64,000 bases of DNA from Mycobacterium sp. KBS0706 (GCF_005938675.2 NZ_VCCH02000001.1:124001-188000); one strand, 5' to 3'; shown: positions 45,007 through 55,615, counted from the stretch's first letter. A program made the numbers and translations. Notes: generated from the sequence alone by a model not told the origin.

Positions 45007-46209
45007 ATGTCCCAGGACCCCATGCCGGAGCAGGCGGCGGCTGCCTCATCCGGGCGTACCTCGGGAGCGGGGGCCGCCCGAATCGCGGTGACGCGCCTGA
45101 CGCTGACCGAGTTCCGCTGCTACGGCCAGCTGCGGATCGAGCTGGATCCGCGCCCGGTGGTGCTGACCGGGCCGAACGGCGCCGGCAAGACCAACCTGCT
45201 GGAGGCCGTGTCCTTCCTGTCGCCGGGCCGCGGCCTGCGCCGGGCGCCGCTGCCGGAGGTGACGCGCCGCCAGGCGACGGGAACCGCCGGCTGGGCGGTG
45301 GCGGCCCGGCTGCTGACGCCGACCGGCGAGATCGCGCTGGGCACCCGGCTGGAGCCCGGCGAGGGCCGCCGCGCCGTACAGATCGACGGCCGGCCGGCGC
45401 AGAGCCAGACGGCGCTCGGCGCCCGGGCGCCGATGGTGTGGCTCACGCCGCAGATGGACCGGCTGTTCGGCGACGCCGCCAGCCAGCGCCGCCGCTTCCT
45501 CGACCGGCTGGTGTTCGGCTTTCACCCGGACCATGCCGGGCAGCTCGGCGCCTATGAGCGGGCGATGCGCGAGCGCAACCGGCTGCTGAAGGATTCCCCC
45601 CGCCCCGACCCGGCCTGGCTGGCGGCGCTGGAGGACACGATGGCGACCGCCGGCACCGCCGTCGCCGCCGCTCGGCGCGAGCTGGTGGCGCGGCTGCGAG
45701 GGGCCGAGTCGCTGATGATCGAAGGGCCGTTCCCCCGTGCCGAGCTGGCCATCGACGGCCGGATCGAGGCGTGGCTCGGGGATCGGCCGGCGGTCGATGC
45801 GGAAGAGGCTTTTCGTAACCTTTTGTGCGATAATCGCCGCATCGACGCCGCGGCCGGGGCCGCGACGGAAGGTCCGCACCGCAGCGACCTGTCCGTCCAC
45901 CACCGGACCAAGGCGATGCCGGCGGCGCAGTGCTCGACCGGCGAGCAGAAGGCGCTCCTGATCGGCATCATTCTTGCCAATGCCCGCCTGCTCGCCGGAG
46001 AACGCGGCGCCCCGCCCCTGCTGCTCCTCGACGAGGTTGCAGCGCATCTCGACGAGGCCCGTCGGGCGGCGCTGTACGAGGAGATCCTGGCGCTCGGCGC
46101 CCAGGCCTGGATGACCGGCACCGATCCGGCGCTGTTCGCGCCGCTCGGGGACCGGGCCCATCACCTCGGCGTCGACGACGCCCGGGTGACGGCCCGGCTG
46201 GCCGATTGA
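45007..46209 (+). CDS. recF: DNA replication and repair protein RecF
   Basis: A 400-residue SMC-like ATPase that loads RecA at gaps. Walker A is in VVLTGPNGAGKTNLLEAVSFLSPGRGLR; the signature and Walker B are STGEQKALLIGIILANARLL and LLLLDEVAAHLD. The N-terminal 25 residues before the core are Ser/Ala-rich and not conserved. An in-frame TTG at 44998 is a less likely start. Ends 15 bp before gyrB. Confidence 0.94.
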   Translation: MSQDPMPEQAAAASSGRTSGAGAARIAVTRLTLTEFRCYGQLRIELDPRPVVLTGPNGAGKTNLLEAVSFLSPGRGLRRAPLPEVTRRQATGTAGWAVAARLLTPTGEIALGTRLEPGEGRRAVQIDGRPAQSQTALGARAPMVWLTPQMDRLFGDAASQRRRFLDRLVFGFHPDHAGQLGAYERAMRERNRLLKDSPRPDPAWLAALEDTMATAGTAVAAARRELVARLRGAESLMIEGPFPRAELAIDGRIEAWLGDRPAVDAEEAFRNLLCDNRRIDAAAGAATEGPHRSDLSVHHRTKAMPAAQCSTGEQKALLIGIILANARLLAGERGAPPLLLLDEVAAHLDEARRAALYEEILALGAQAWMTGTDPALFAPLGDRAHHLGVDDARVTARLAD

Positions 46210-46218
46210 AACGGATGA

Positions 46219-48684
<2,466 letters not shown>

Positions 48685-48839
48685 CCCGGCGGCCTTCGGG
48701 ATAGGGACTCCGCCTCCGTCGTCATGACGGTCAGAATTTTGGGCGGTCGGTAGAACCGCCCCGCAGGAAGCGCCGCCCGAACCCTGACGCCTCGGCCCTG
48801 ACGACGAGGCTCTGCGCATTCGCGCGCGGACGCGCGCAG

Positions 48840-48862
48840 CCCCCTCCCGCAGGGGGAGGGGG
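48840..48862. repeat. C/G-rich palindromic repeat after gyrB
   Basis: Arms CCCCCTCCC (48840-48848) and GGGAGGGGG (48854-48862). The 240-bp gap 48685-48924 also has a GGGCGGT/ACCGCCC hairpin (48741-48761) and no gene. Such C/G-rich intergenic palindromes are common in high-GC genomes. Confidence 0.45.
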
Positions 48863-48924
48863 AGTGTGGAAGGCTGCGCTCATGGATGCGGAACGGTGGT
48901 GACGACGGCGAGTGCGCGAGCGGC

Positions 48925-49536
48925 TTACCCCGTGTCCGGCGGCTTGGGCTTGCGGCGGCCGCGGGCAGCGGCGGGACGGGGCTCGGGCGAGTCCTCGCCG
49001 TCCTCGTCCGGCAGGAAGTCGAGATCCTCCATCGCCGCGTCGGCCATCTCCAGCCAGCGCTCCGCCTGCACCGGGTAGCCCCAGCGCCGGCACAGCGCCG
49101 CCACCACGACCTCCGCCCGGCTGGCCTCGATCAGCTCCGCCACCTCCGGCCGCTCAAACTGCTCCGCCATCTCGGCGTTGCGGCGATCGGCTTCGTCGCC
49201 GTCCTTGGACACCGCATAGGCCGCCGACGTCATCGCCAGCTTCACCCGCAGTGCGTGCCAGTCCTCCTGCGCCGCCTCCCGCTGCGCCGCTGCCTTGCGC
49301 TTCTCCTTGGCCTGCTGGGACAGCTTGGCCTTGAGCAGCAGGGTCAGCCGCACCGAGCGCGAGATGGTGGCGATCCGCTGGCAATAATCCACGCCGGGCT
49401 GCGGCGCCTGCAGGGCCTCACGCTGCGTCGCCCGGGCGATCGACATCTGGATCTCGACCAGCTCCGCCAGCACGCACAGATCCCCCTCCTCCGCGGGGGA
49501 GGATGCCTGGCCCTGATCGGTCTGCGCGTTGTTCAT
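48925..49536 (-). CDS. Unknown coiled-coil protein with an SOS-type box at its start
   Basis: A 203-residue soluble protein I do not recognise. The middle is helical and charged (LLLKAKLSQQAKEKRKAAAQREAAQEDWHALRVKLAM), probably coiled coil; the C-terminus is acidic then Pro/Arg-rich (DFLPDEDGEDSPEPRPAAARGRRKPKPP). The start at 49536 is chosen because a perfect GTTC-N7-GTTC box (49538-49552) and a TATAAA -10 candidate (49564-49569) sit directly upstream; the longer frame to 49692 runs through both. Proximity to a phage terminase raises a phage-derived role, such as a small-terminase-like or DNA-binding partner, but nothing in the sequence proves it. Confidence 0.6.
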   Translation of the reverse strand: MNNAQTDQGQASSPAEEGDLCVLAELVEIQMSIARATQREALQAPQPGVDYCQRIATISRSVRLTLLLKAKLSQQAKEKRKAAAQREAAQEDWHALRVKLAMTSAAYAVSKDGDEADRRNAEMAEQFERPEVAELIEASRAEVVVAALCRRWGYPVQAERWLEMADAAMEDLDFLPDEDGEDSPEPRPAAARGRRKPKPPDTG

Positions 49537-49537
49537 A

Positions 49538-49569
49538 GAACATATCATGAACGGGATCGCGAGTTTATA
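49538..49569 (-). promoter_or_regulatory. LexA (SOS) box and -10 of the unknown gene
   Basis: On the minus strand GTTC-ATGATAT-GTTC (49552 to 49538) fits the alphaproteobacterial LexA site GTTC-N7-GTTC exactly. It ends one base before the ATG. A TATAAA (49564-49569) upstream could be the -10, placing the box over the transcribed leader. Confidence 0.5.
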
Positions 49570-49770
49570 CAACTGCACAATGTGTTTACTGAAGCGACCA
49601 TTGCAGGCTGGTTCCGCGACCGCGGCCGACTCTCGCGGCGGGTTGCCGCAAGCCGGGGGCTTCTGGACCGTATCGACGAGCGTCTGGTGCAAGCACTCAG
49701 ATAAGCGACCAGCGGAGCATCCGTTCAGTTTCGAGCTCAGCCCCCCTGTGCCGGCCCGTGCCTCGCCCGA

Positions 49771-50091
49771 TCAAGATCGCAGGACACCCCCAAGGGCTGC
49801 CAATAGCCGACATTCGTCGACCGGCTTGCCGACGTTGGTTGCTCCGGCCAAGATCTCGCCGCCGACGGCTTCAGGCTGCCGATAGGCGCTCGACACGACG
49901 AAGGGCACGTCGAGGATGGCCACGGATGGCAGCTCCGCCTGCAGCAGCCGCAATGCCTCCGCGACGGTGGCAGCGGGTCCGAGAATGAGCCAGCCATGCC
50001 GGCGGAGAATCATTTCGAGGTCCATGGCGATGAGGAACTCGTCCTCGACAATAAGTATCGTTTTCGCCACGGGAACGGCCCAAAGGATCAC
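49771..50091 (-). CDS. Shortened response-regulator receiver protein
   Basis: A 106-residue receiver-like protein. Acidic residues E16-D17 (LIVEDEFLIAMDLE), phosphoacceptor D61 (VAILDV) and K89 (GKPVD) are kept. Directly after D61-V62 comes PFVVSSAY, the beta-4 strand; about 18 residues that normally form the beta3-alpha3 loop and helix 3 are missing, in frame. The domain may be unable to fold or switch normally. GTG start overlaps the kinase stop as GTGA, so the two are translationally coupled. It resembles receivers that accompany HWE kinases. Confidence 0.72.
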   Translation of the reverse strand: MILWAVPVAKTILIVEDEFLIAMDLEMILRRHGWLILGPAATVAEALRLLQAELPSVAILDVPFVVSSAYRQPEAVGGEILAGATNVGKPVDECRLLAALGGVLRS

Positions 50092-51074
50092 GGTATCGGG
50101 AGCAGGATCTCCACTGTCAAACCGGACGGCTGGTAGTCGAGTTCCACCCGCCCGCCAAGTTCGCGCGATGCGGCGAATTCGATGAGACGCGTGCCGAAGC
50201 CGGTCGTGGCCGGTGGCGTCACCGGAGGTCCGTCATGCTCCTGCCAATGAACGCGGAGGCGCGGCGCGCTGTCCCGCTCGATGCGCCAGCCGATCTGCAC
50301 GCGGCCCTCGGGCGCCGACAGCGCGCCGTATTTCAGGGCGTTGGTTGCGAGCTCATGCAGGATCAGGCTGATGGGCACGATCTGCGAACGCGCGAGCCCC
50401 ACCGCCGGTCCGGGTTCGATGACCACCTTCCCCTTGCCGGCAAAGGGTTGGATCGTCTGCTCGACCAGGCTGCGCAGCCCGGTCTCTCCCTCACCTCCGA
50501 ACGCGAGGTCCTGGGCCGCCGCCAGGGATCTGAACCTGCCGAGGAAATCGTCGCGGTACTGCTCTGCGGAACGGCCTTCGGTCATGGTCTGCTGCGCCAG
50601 CGCCTGGATCATCGCGAGCAGATTCTTGATCCGATGCCTCAGCTCGCCGACGAGCAGCTCCGATTCGGCTTCGCGCTGCCGGCTCTTCGACGCATCGACG
50701 ATCGACACCAGCATGCTCCGGCTCGACCGGTCGGGCTGGAACAGCCGGTGCGCGGAGACCAGCATCGTTCGCCGGCCGATGCTCGGGAAGTCGTGATCGA
50801 CCTCGAATTCGACGACCGCCGTGCTCCTGGCCGCGACCTCTTCGAGCAGACGGCGCAAATCAGGAATATCCCACTGCCCGTTGCCCAACTCATAGACCGG
50901 CCGGCCGACCGTCTCTTCCTCGCTGACCTGAAACGTGTCGTAGAAGCTTCGGCTGACGGCCTCGACGCGCAGACTGTTGTCAAGAACGAGCAGGGGCTCA
51001 GGAATGGTATCGACGATACTCTGAGCCTGGATATGCGCATTGCGCATCAGACGGTAGAGATCGACCAGATTCAT
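50088..51074 (-). CDS. PAS-containing HWE-family sensor histidine kinase
   Basis: A 328-residue soluble kinase. Residues about 15-130 are a PAS sensor domain (IVDTIPEPLLVLDNSLRVEAVSRSFYDTFQVSEEETVGRP). The HWE/HisKA2 phosphoacceptor is H147 in ELRHRIKNLLAMIQALAQQT, followed by the ATPase N-box HELATNALKYGALS, the family's W-x-E in VHWQEHDG, and GFGTRLIEFA. The start at 51074 has a GAGGGACC ribosome site; the frame extends to 51308 through an unlikely sequence. No membrane segment, so it senses a cytoplasmic signal such as redox or light. Confidence 0.87.
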   Translation of the reverse strand: MNLVDLYRLMRNAHIQAQSIVDTIPEPLLVLDNSLRVEAVSRSFYDTFQVSEEETVGRPVYELGNGQWDIPDLRRLLEEVAARSTAVVEFEVDHDFPSIGRRTMLVSAHRLFQPDRSSRSMLVSIVDASKSRQREAESELLVGELRHRIKNLLAMIQALAQQTMTEGRSAEQYRDDFLGRFRSLAAAQDLAFGGEGETGLRSLVEQTIQPFAGKGKVVIEPGPAVGLARSQIVPISLILHELATNALKYGALSAPEGRVQIGWRIERDSAPRLRVHWQEHDGPPVTPPATTGFGTRLIEFAASRELGGRVELDYQPSGLTVEILLPIP

Positions 51075-51266
51075 ATGCGCCGGTCCCTCTCGCATCCGGC
51101 AATTCAGAGCAGCGATCGCCCCACCGCATCGGAGTAGCGAGCGGGACACGAACGTTGCTCCTCGTTCGAGCAGCAATATGGATGGCGCTTCACCGCCAGG
51201 CAACATGGCAGAGGCGTCCGCTTCCGGGTCGCCAGGCCCGGATGCGGGCAACCGCCCCGACTCTAT

Positions 51267-51311
51267 GTTCCCTTTTTGTTCTTGACACGACGGCCCGTCA
51301 CGCCGCATGAT
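51267..51311 (+). promoter_or_regulatory. LexA (SOS) box abutting a sigma-70 promoter, terminase leader
   Basis: GTTC-CCTTTTT-GTTC (51267-51281) is a perfect GTTC-N7-GTTC site. It abuts a consensus -35 TTGACA (51282-51287), with CATGAT (51306-51311) 18 bp on as -10. LexA bound here should block polymerase. The start site would be about 51318. Confidence 0.55.
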
Positions 51312-51317
51312 TCAGGC

Positions 51318-51366
51318 ACAGTCAGACAGTTGTGCCCGCCCGGCCCAGCCGCGGCGGGCTTATTTA
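51318..51366 (+). ncRNA. Possible short SOS-controlled leader RNA ending in a hairpin
   Basis: From the inferred start, transcription meets a near-perfect hairpin: GCCCGCC (51334-51340) with GGCGGGC (51353-51359), extended by inner CGGC/GCCG, then TTATTTAT. It looks like an intrinsic terminator only about 45 nt into the transcript, so it could be an attenuator for the terminase or the end of a tiny RNA. Confidence 0.3.
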
Positions 51367-51577
51367 TGCGAGGCCGGGAATGCGGAAGAAGGTGACGAGG
51401 AGCGAGCCGGGTTGGACCGGCTTCGCCGGACGGCTGCGCCGCGATGCCAGGGCGGCGAACTGCGCCCGCCGGCGTCTCGGCGACGCCGGGATGCGGGGCC
51501 GGGAGATGCCGCCGTGGGTCCTGATCCACTGCTTCGCGGCGGTGGCCGGGCGGCGTCATCGGGGAGGGTCGAAGCTA

Positions 51578-52927
51578 GTGCACCGGCTGACCGATACGGC
51601 CGAAGCCCGGCTGGCCCCGGACGCCGCCGCCGGCCTCGCCTGTCGCGCCGGTCGCGCCGTGGCCGACCTGCTGCGGCTGGACCAAGCGTATCACGACTTC
51701 CGCTGCCGCCCGGAGGACGGCGAGGCCGCGATCATCCTGCCGCCGTCCGCTCTCGCGCCCGTGTTCGACCCGCTGCTGAAGCCGTCGCGCTACAAGGGCG
51801 CCTATGGCGGCCGCGGCTCCGGCAAGTCGCACGCCTTCGCCGAGCTGCTGGTGCGGCGCTGCGTCGAGGCGGCGCCGGTGCGGGCGGTGTGCATCCGCGA
51901 GGTGCAGCGCTCGCTCGACCAGTCGGTCAAGCGGCTGATCGAGGACAAGATCCAGGCGCTGGGCCTGGGCCGCCATTTCCGGGTGCAGGCCGACCGCATC
52001 CTCGGGCCCGGCGGCGGCCGCATCATCTTCCAGGGCATGCAGAACCACACGGCGGAGAGCATCAAGTCGCTCGAGGGCTACGACATCGCCTGGGTCGAGG
52101 AGGCACAAGCCTTGTCGATCCGCAGCCTGGACCTGCTGCGCCCGACCATCCGCAAGCCGGGGTCGGAGCTGTGGTTCACCTGGAACCCGACCCAGGCGAG
52201 CGACCCGGTCGACGCGCTGTTCCGCGCCGGCCCGCCGCCGCCCGATGCCGCGCTGGTGCGGGTGAACTGGTCCGACAACCCGCATTTCCCGGCGGTGCTG
52301 CAGGCCGAGATGGAGTGGGACCGCGCGCGCGACCCGGACAAGCACCAGCATGTCTGGCTGGGCGGCTATCAGACCTTCAGCGAGGCGCGGGTGTTCAGGA
52401 ACTGGAAGGTGGAGGGATTCGAGACGCCGGCCGATGCGCGCTTCCTGTTCGGCGCCGACTGGGGCTTCGCCCGCGACCCGACCGTGCTGGTGCGCTGCTT
52501 CGTCGTGGGCCGGACCTTGTTCGTCGACCACGAGGCGTACCGGGTGGGCTGCGAGATCGACCGGACGCCGGACCTGTTCGACGCCATCCCGGGATCGCGG
52601 CGGGGACCGATCATCGCCGACAGCTCCCGGCCGGAGACGATCAGCTACATGCAGCGCAACGGCTTCGGCAGCATCACCGGGTCGACCAAGGGGGCGGGAT
52701 CGGTGAAGGAGGGGGTCGAGTTCCTGAAGGCGCACGACATCCGGGTGCATCCGCGCTGCCGCCACCTGAGCGACGAGCTGGCGCTGTACAGCTATCGCAC
52801 CCATCCGAAGACCGGCGTGATCCTGGCCGAGCTGGAGGACCGCGAGAACCACGCGGTCGACGCCCTGCGCTATGCCGTCGAGGGGCTGCGGCGGGGCGGG
52901 TATGACAGCTCGATGAAGTGGGTGTGA
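51578..52927 (+). CDS. Orphan phage terminase large subunit (PBSX type)
   Basis: A 449-residue packaging motor-nuclease. Walker A is YGGRGSGKSHAF (about residues 77-84), Walker B with catalytic Glu is YDIAWVEEAQALSI, the coupling motif region is WFTWNPT, and the RNase-H-like nuclease carboxylates appear in FGADWGFARDPT and NHAVDALRYAVEG. No stop or frameshift interrupts it. The GTG at 51578 has GGGGAGGG 9 bp upstream and gives the family's length; a frame upstream to 51332 exists. No portal, capsid, small terminase or integrase gene flanks it. Confidence 0.85.
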   Translation: MHRLTDTAEARLAPDAAAGLACRAGRAVADLLRLDQAYHDFRCRPEDGEAAIILPPSALAPVFDPLLKPSRYKGAYGGRGSGKSHAFAELLVRRCVEAAPVRAVCIREVQRSLDQSVKRLIEDKIQALGLGRHFRVQADRILGPGGGRIIFQGMQNHTAESIKSLEGYDIAWVEEAQALSIRSLDLLRPTIRKPGSELWFTWNPTQASDPVDALFRAGPPPPDAALVRVNWSDNPHFPAVLQAEMEWDRARDPDKHQHVWLGGYQTFSEARVFRNWKVEGFETPADARFLFGADWGFARDPTVLVRCFVVGRTLFVDHEAYRVGCEIDRTPDLFDAIPGSRRGPIIADSSRPETISYMQRNGFGSITGSTKGAGSVKEGVEFLKAHDIRVHPRCRHLSDELALYSYRTHPKTGVILAELEDRENHAVDALRYAVEGLRRGGYDSSMKWV

Positions 52928-53241
52928 CGGGCATCACCGCCGGGCGCAGCGACGACGGGATCGTGCGGGTGGGAGACCTGGGCTTGCCAGCTACCCTGTC
53001 TCACCCAAGGGGTCCACTCCACTGAAAGTGCAGCGTCACCGAAATTCTATTTTATTGCCATCCTCGGGCTTGACCCGAGGATCCAGGGGATTTCAAAGCA
53101 GTTCTCGGTGCCCCCTGGATTGCCGGGTTGATCCTCGGGTCAAGCCCGAGGACGGCAATGACAATAAAAATTTAGCGCCGCGCTTAGTTCTGAAACCCGA
53201 AAAGCTCAACCGGACCGCCGCGGGTGCATACGGGGCAGATC
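52928..53241. other. Gene-free gap after the terminase
   Basis: Contains the nested palindrome element at 53054-53159 and short A/T-rich flanks (TATTTTATT on the left, AATAAAAATTT on the right). No coding sequence is supported. Confidence 0.5.
53054..53159. repeat. MITE-like nested palindrome element
   Basis: Two 30-bp inverted arms (53054-53083 and 53130-53159) match with one mismatch. Each arm itself contains CCTCGGG-CTTGA-CCCGAGG (left copy 53062-53080). A second inner inverted pair, ATCCAGGGG (53081-53089) and CCCCTGGAT (53112-53120), lies within. The unit would fold into one long hairpin or two cruciform arms. It resembles dispersed intergenic palindromes of alphaproteobacteria. Copy number elsewhere is unknown. 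Confidence 0.6.
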
Positions 53242-53787
53242 TCAGATCGAGCCGGCCGGCGGGACGGTCGGGAAGTCCTGCTCGGGATCGAACACGTTAT
53301 TGAAGAAGTTCGTCAGGGAGTACATGGCCACCAGCGCGACGATCTCCATGATGTTCGCATCCGTGTGGCCGGCAGCGCGGACGGTTTGCAGGTCGGCGTC
53401 GCTCACCTTGCCGCGAGTGGCGATGACCTTGCGCGCAAACTGGACGGCAGCGTCCCGCTTCGGGTCGCTGGCATGGCCATTCCGAGCCAGGATGATGTCG
53501 GCGGCCGGCAGCTTGGCCATGTGCTCGGCCGTAAAGCTGTGGACCGTCAGGCAGTAGTCGCAGCCATTCACCTCTGAAACCGCGAGGCCGATGCTGTCAC
53601 GCGTCTTCACGTCGAGCGCCTTGCTCAGGGAGCCGAGCAGAGCGGCCCATGCGTTGAACGCGATCGGGCTCTGCGCGAAGGTCGCCATCATGGTCGGGGT
53701 GAACCCGATGCTTTGGGTGAACGTATCGAGAGTCGGCTTCGAAGCGGCCGGCACCTGTTCCGGCTTTAGAGCCGCGGCTCTTGCCAT
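53242..53787 (-). CDS. Carboxymuconolactone decarboxylase/AhpD-like family protein
   Basis: A 181-residue protein with the AhpD-type redox centre NGCDYCLTVHSF (Cys-x2-Cys-x3-His) on a helix, preceded by LDVKTRDSIGLAVSEV. This matches the peroxidase-related branch of the CMD family, reducing hydroperoxides or other electrophiles through the cysteine pair. Downstream of the nitroreductase and quinone reductase on the same strand, so likely part of one stress operon. Confidence 0.85.
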   Translation of the reverse strand: MARAAALKPEQVPAASKPTLDTFTQSIGFTPTMMATFAQSPIAFNAWAALLGSLSKALDVKTRDSIGLAVSEVNGCDYCLTVHSFTAEHMAKLPAADIILARNGHASDPKRDAAVQFARKVIATRGKVSDADLQTVRAAGHTDANIMEIVALVAMYSLTNFFNNVFDPEQDFPTVPPAGSI

Positions 53788-53822
53788 CTATAGTCTCCGC
53801 GAGTTGCTGATGATACGGGAAG

Positions 53823-54458
53823 TCATACGAGATCCAGCACTTCGGCCACCGGACGGCGCGGCTTCTGCGGCCAGTTGCCCGGACGCTCCGCCCCGACGGA
53901 CAGCAGCATGACCGGCACTTCGTCCTCGGCCAGCCCGAACTCGCGGTGCACGGCTTCGGCATCGAAGCCGATCATCGGCGTCGAACCCAGGCCCAGCGAG
54001 CGAGCCGCATAGATCATCGCCGTCGCGCCGATGGCGCCGGAGCGCACGGCCTCGTCACGCTGGCGCTGCGGGTATTCGAGATACAGGCCACGTGCGGGGA
54101 TTTCCCAATCCGGCACCATCGTCGCCGGCATGATGCCCGCTTCCACCAGCGGTGCCAGGCGCGCCGGTATCACGCTGGAATCGGCCAGCTGGCCGCAGAT
54201 GATGAAGGTTACCGCCGCTTCGGTGATGGGGGGCTGATTCCAGGCGATCGGCTTCAACCGAGCCTTGGCTTCGGGCGTGCGCACGGCGATGAAGCGCCAG
54301 TTCTGCAGATGGAAGGATGTCGGCGCGGTGGTGCCGATCCGCACCAGCTCGCGGATCTGGTCGTCGCTCAGGGCGGCGGAGGGGTCGTAGTACTTGGTGG
54401 CGCTGCGGCTCAAAATGCAGTCGATGACGGCGTTGGTCATGGTGTTTCCGTTGGTCAT
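53823..54458 (-). CDS. Nitroreductase family protein
   Basis: A 211-residue FMN oxidoreductase. Conserved features: ILSRSATKYYDPSAALSDDQIRELVRIGTTAPTSFHLQNWRFIAV (FMN-phosphate and substrate region) and ATAMIYAARSLGLGSTPMIGFD. It reduces quinones or nitro compounds with NAD(P)H. Two in-frame ATGs (54458 and 54440) are possible starts; neither has a strong ribosome site. Sits between the AhpD-like gene and the quinone reductase. Confidence 0.85.
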   Translation of the reverse strand: MTNGNTMTNAVIDCILSRSATKYYDPSAALSDDQIRELVRIGTTAPTSFHLQNWRFIAVRTPEAKARLKPIAWNQPPITEAAVTFIICGQLADSSVIPARLAPLVEAGIMPATMVPDWEIPARGLYLEYPQRQRDEAVRSGAIGATAMIYAARSLGLGSTPMIGFDAEAVHREFGLAEDEVPVMLLSVGAERPGNWPQKPRRPVAEVLDLV

Positions 54459-54569
54459 GGTGATGGCTTCGGAACGCTGCCCAGGTCGTCCCGGGCGCGT
54501 CCAACAGGGCGCAGCCGGCCGTTCCGGGCAGCGCCCGGCCGGCCTCATGCAGCGATAGGCGCGTGTCGT

Positions 54570-55484
54570 TCAGGGACGGATGCGAATGATCGTCTTGCCC
54601 GGGCGTCGCCCGGTCGGGTTGAAGGCGGCGACGGCATCGTCGAGGGTCGCGACGGTGCCGATATGCGGCCGCAGGCGTCCGTCCCGCACCCGCCGGACGA
54701 TTTCGCCCAGTTGGGCACGATCGGACTCGACGAAGTCGATCGCCAAGCCGTCGGCGGGCCGCGCCTCGGCCGGCCCGACGACGGACACCAGTGTTCCCCC
54801 CGCCCGGATCAGGCCGGCGGACCGCTTTCCGATGTCGCCGCCGATGACGTCGAACACCAGATCGATGGCGCCGACGTCTTCGAGGACGTCGTTGTCGAGG
54901 TCGACAAACTCCTGCGCGCCGAAACCGAGCGCCGCCTGGCGGTCGGCCGCGCGTCCGGTGCCGATGACGTGGGCGCCGGCCTCTTTTGCGAGCTGGGTCA
55001 CCATCGACCCGACGGCGCCGGCCGCGCCGTGCACGAGGACGCTCTGCCCCGCCTGAAGGCGGCCGTGCTGGAACAGCCCCTGCCATGCGGTCAGGCCCGA
55101 GATCGGCAGGCTGGCGCCCACCGTGAAGTCGACGTCGCCCGGCAGCGCAGCGAGGTTGCGTGCCTCGATCGCCGTATACTCCGCCAGCGTGCCGTCGCGA
55201 TACCAGTCGGCGAGGCCGAACACCCGCTGTCCCACCGACAGACCCGTCGTGCCGTAGCCGAGAGCGGTGACCACCCCGGCCAGCTCGTGCCCGGGGATCG
55301 ACGGTGTCCGGTCACGGTCGAGGCGATCGGTCCAGGTCGAGGGCCACGCCAGCTCCGTCGGGACGAATCCCGACGCATGAACCTCAACGACGACGTCGTT
55401 GATCGCAGCCTGCGGCTCGGGCCGCTCGGCCAGCGTCATCCCGGCGGTTCCCGCCGCCTGGTCCGTCACAATGATCGCCTTCAT
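54570..55484 (-). CDS. NADPH-dependent quinone oxidoreductase (zinc-independent MDR family)
   Basis: A 304-residue medium-chain dehydrogenase/reductase. The cofactor motif is GQSVLVHGAAGAVGSMVTQLAKEAGAHVIGTGRA (about residues 140-173). Structural and catalytic zinc cysteines are missing, placing it with quinone/enone reductases (QOR-like) that detoxify electrophiles. It is followed by nitroreductase and AhpD-like genes, and preceded by the AraC regulator on the same strand with a 131-bp gap. Confidence 0.85.
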   Translation of the reverse strand: MKAIIVTDQAAGTAGMTLAERPEPQAAINDVVVEVHASGFVPTELAWPSTWTDRLDRDRTPSIPGHELAGVVTALGYGTTGLSVGQRVFGLADWYRDGTLAEYTAIEARNLAALPGDVDFTVGASLPISGLTAWQGLFQHGRLQAGQSVLVHGAAGAVGSMVTQLAKEAGAHVIGTGRAADRQAALGFGAQEFVDLDNDVLEDVGAIDLVFDVIGGDIGKRSAGLIRAGGTLVSVVGPAEARPADGLAIDFVESDRAQLGEIVRRVRDGRLRPHIGTVATLDDAVAAFNPTGRRPGKTIIRIRP

Positions 55485-55615
55485 CGTCCACCTGCCTGCG
55501 GTCGCTCGTCATCGTCCGAAGCCACGCTGCCACCGGTGCCGGCGCGATGGAACCCGCGCCGGGCGTCCCTGGACGAGCGGACACGCATTCCGGACTGTAT
55601 GCGAGCGCGCCCGGC

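Larger units (their letters stand above)
51075..51577. other. Divergent kinase/terminase leader region (503 bp)
   Basis: No convincing gene. Rightward it holds a LexA-type box (51267-51281), a promoter (51282-51311) and a terminator-like hairpin (51334-51366), then 210 bp of leader to the preferred terminase start. The in-frame extension of the terminase frame through 51332-51577 (Arg-rich) is probably not translated. No features are recognised at 51075-51266. Confidence 0.45.

Noticed and set aside
48741..48761. GGGCGGT/ACCGCCC hairpin after gyrB as a terminator
   Set aside because: The T run precedes the stem on the gyrB strand instead of following it, so it does not look like an intrinsic terminator.
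51332..51577. N-terminal extension of the terminase
   Set aside because: It is Arg-rich, runs through the terminator-like hairpin and lacks family similarity; the GTG at 51578 has a better ribosome site and gives the usual length.
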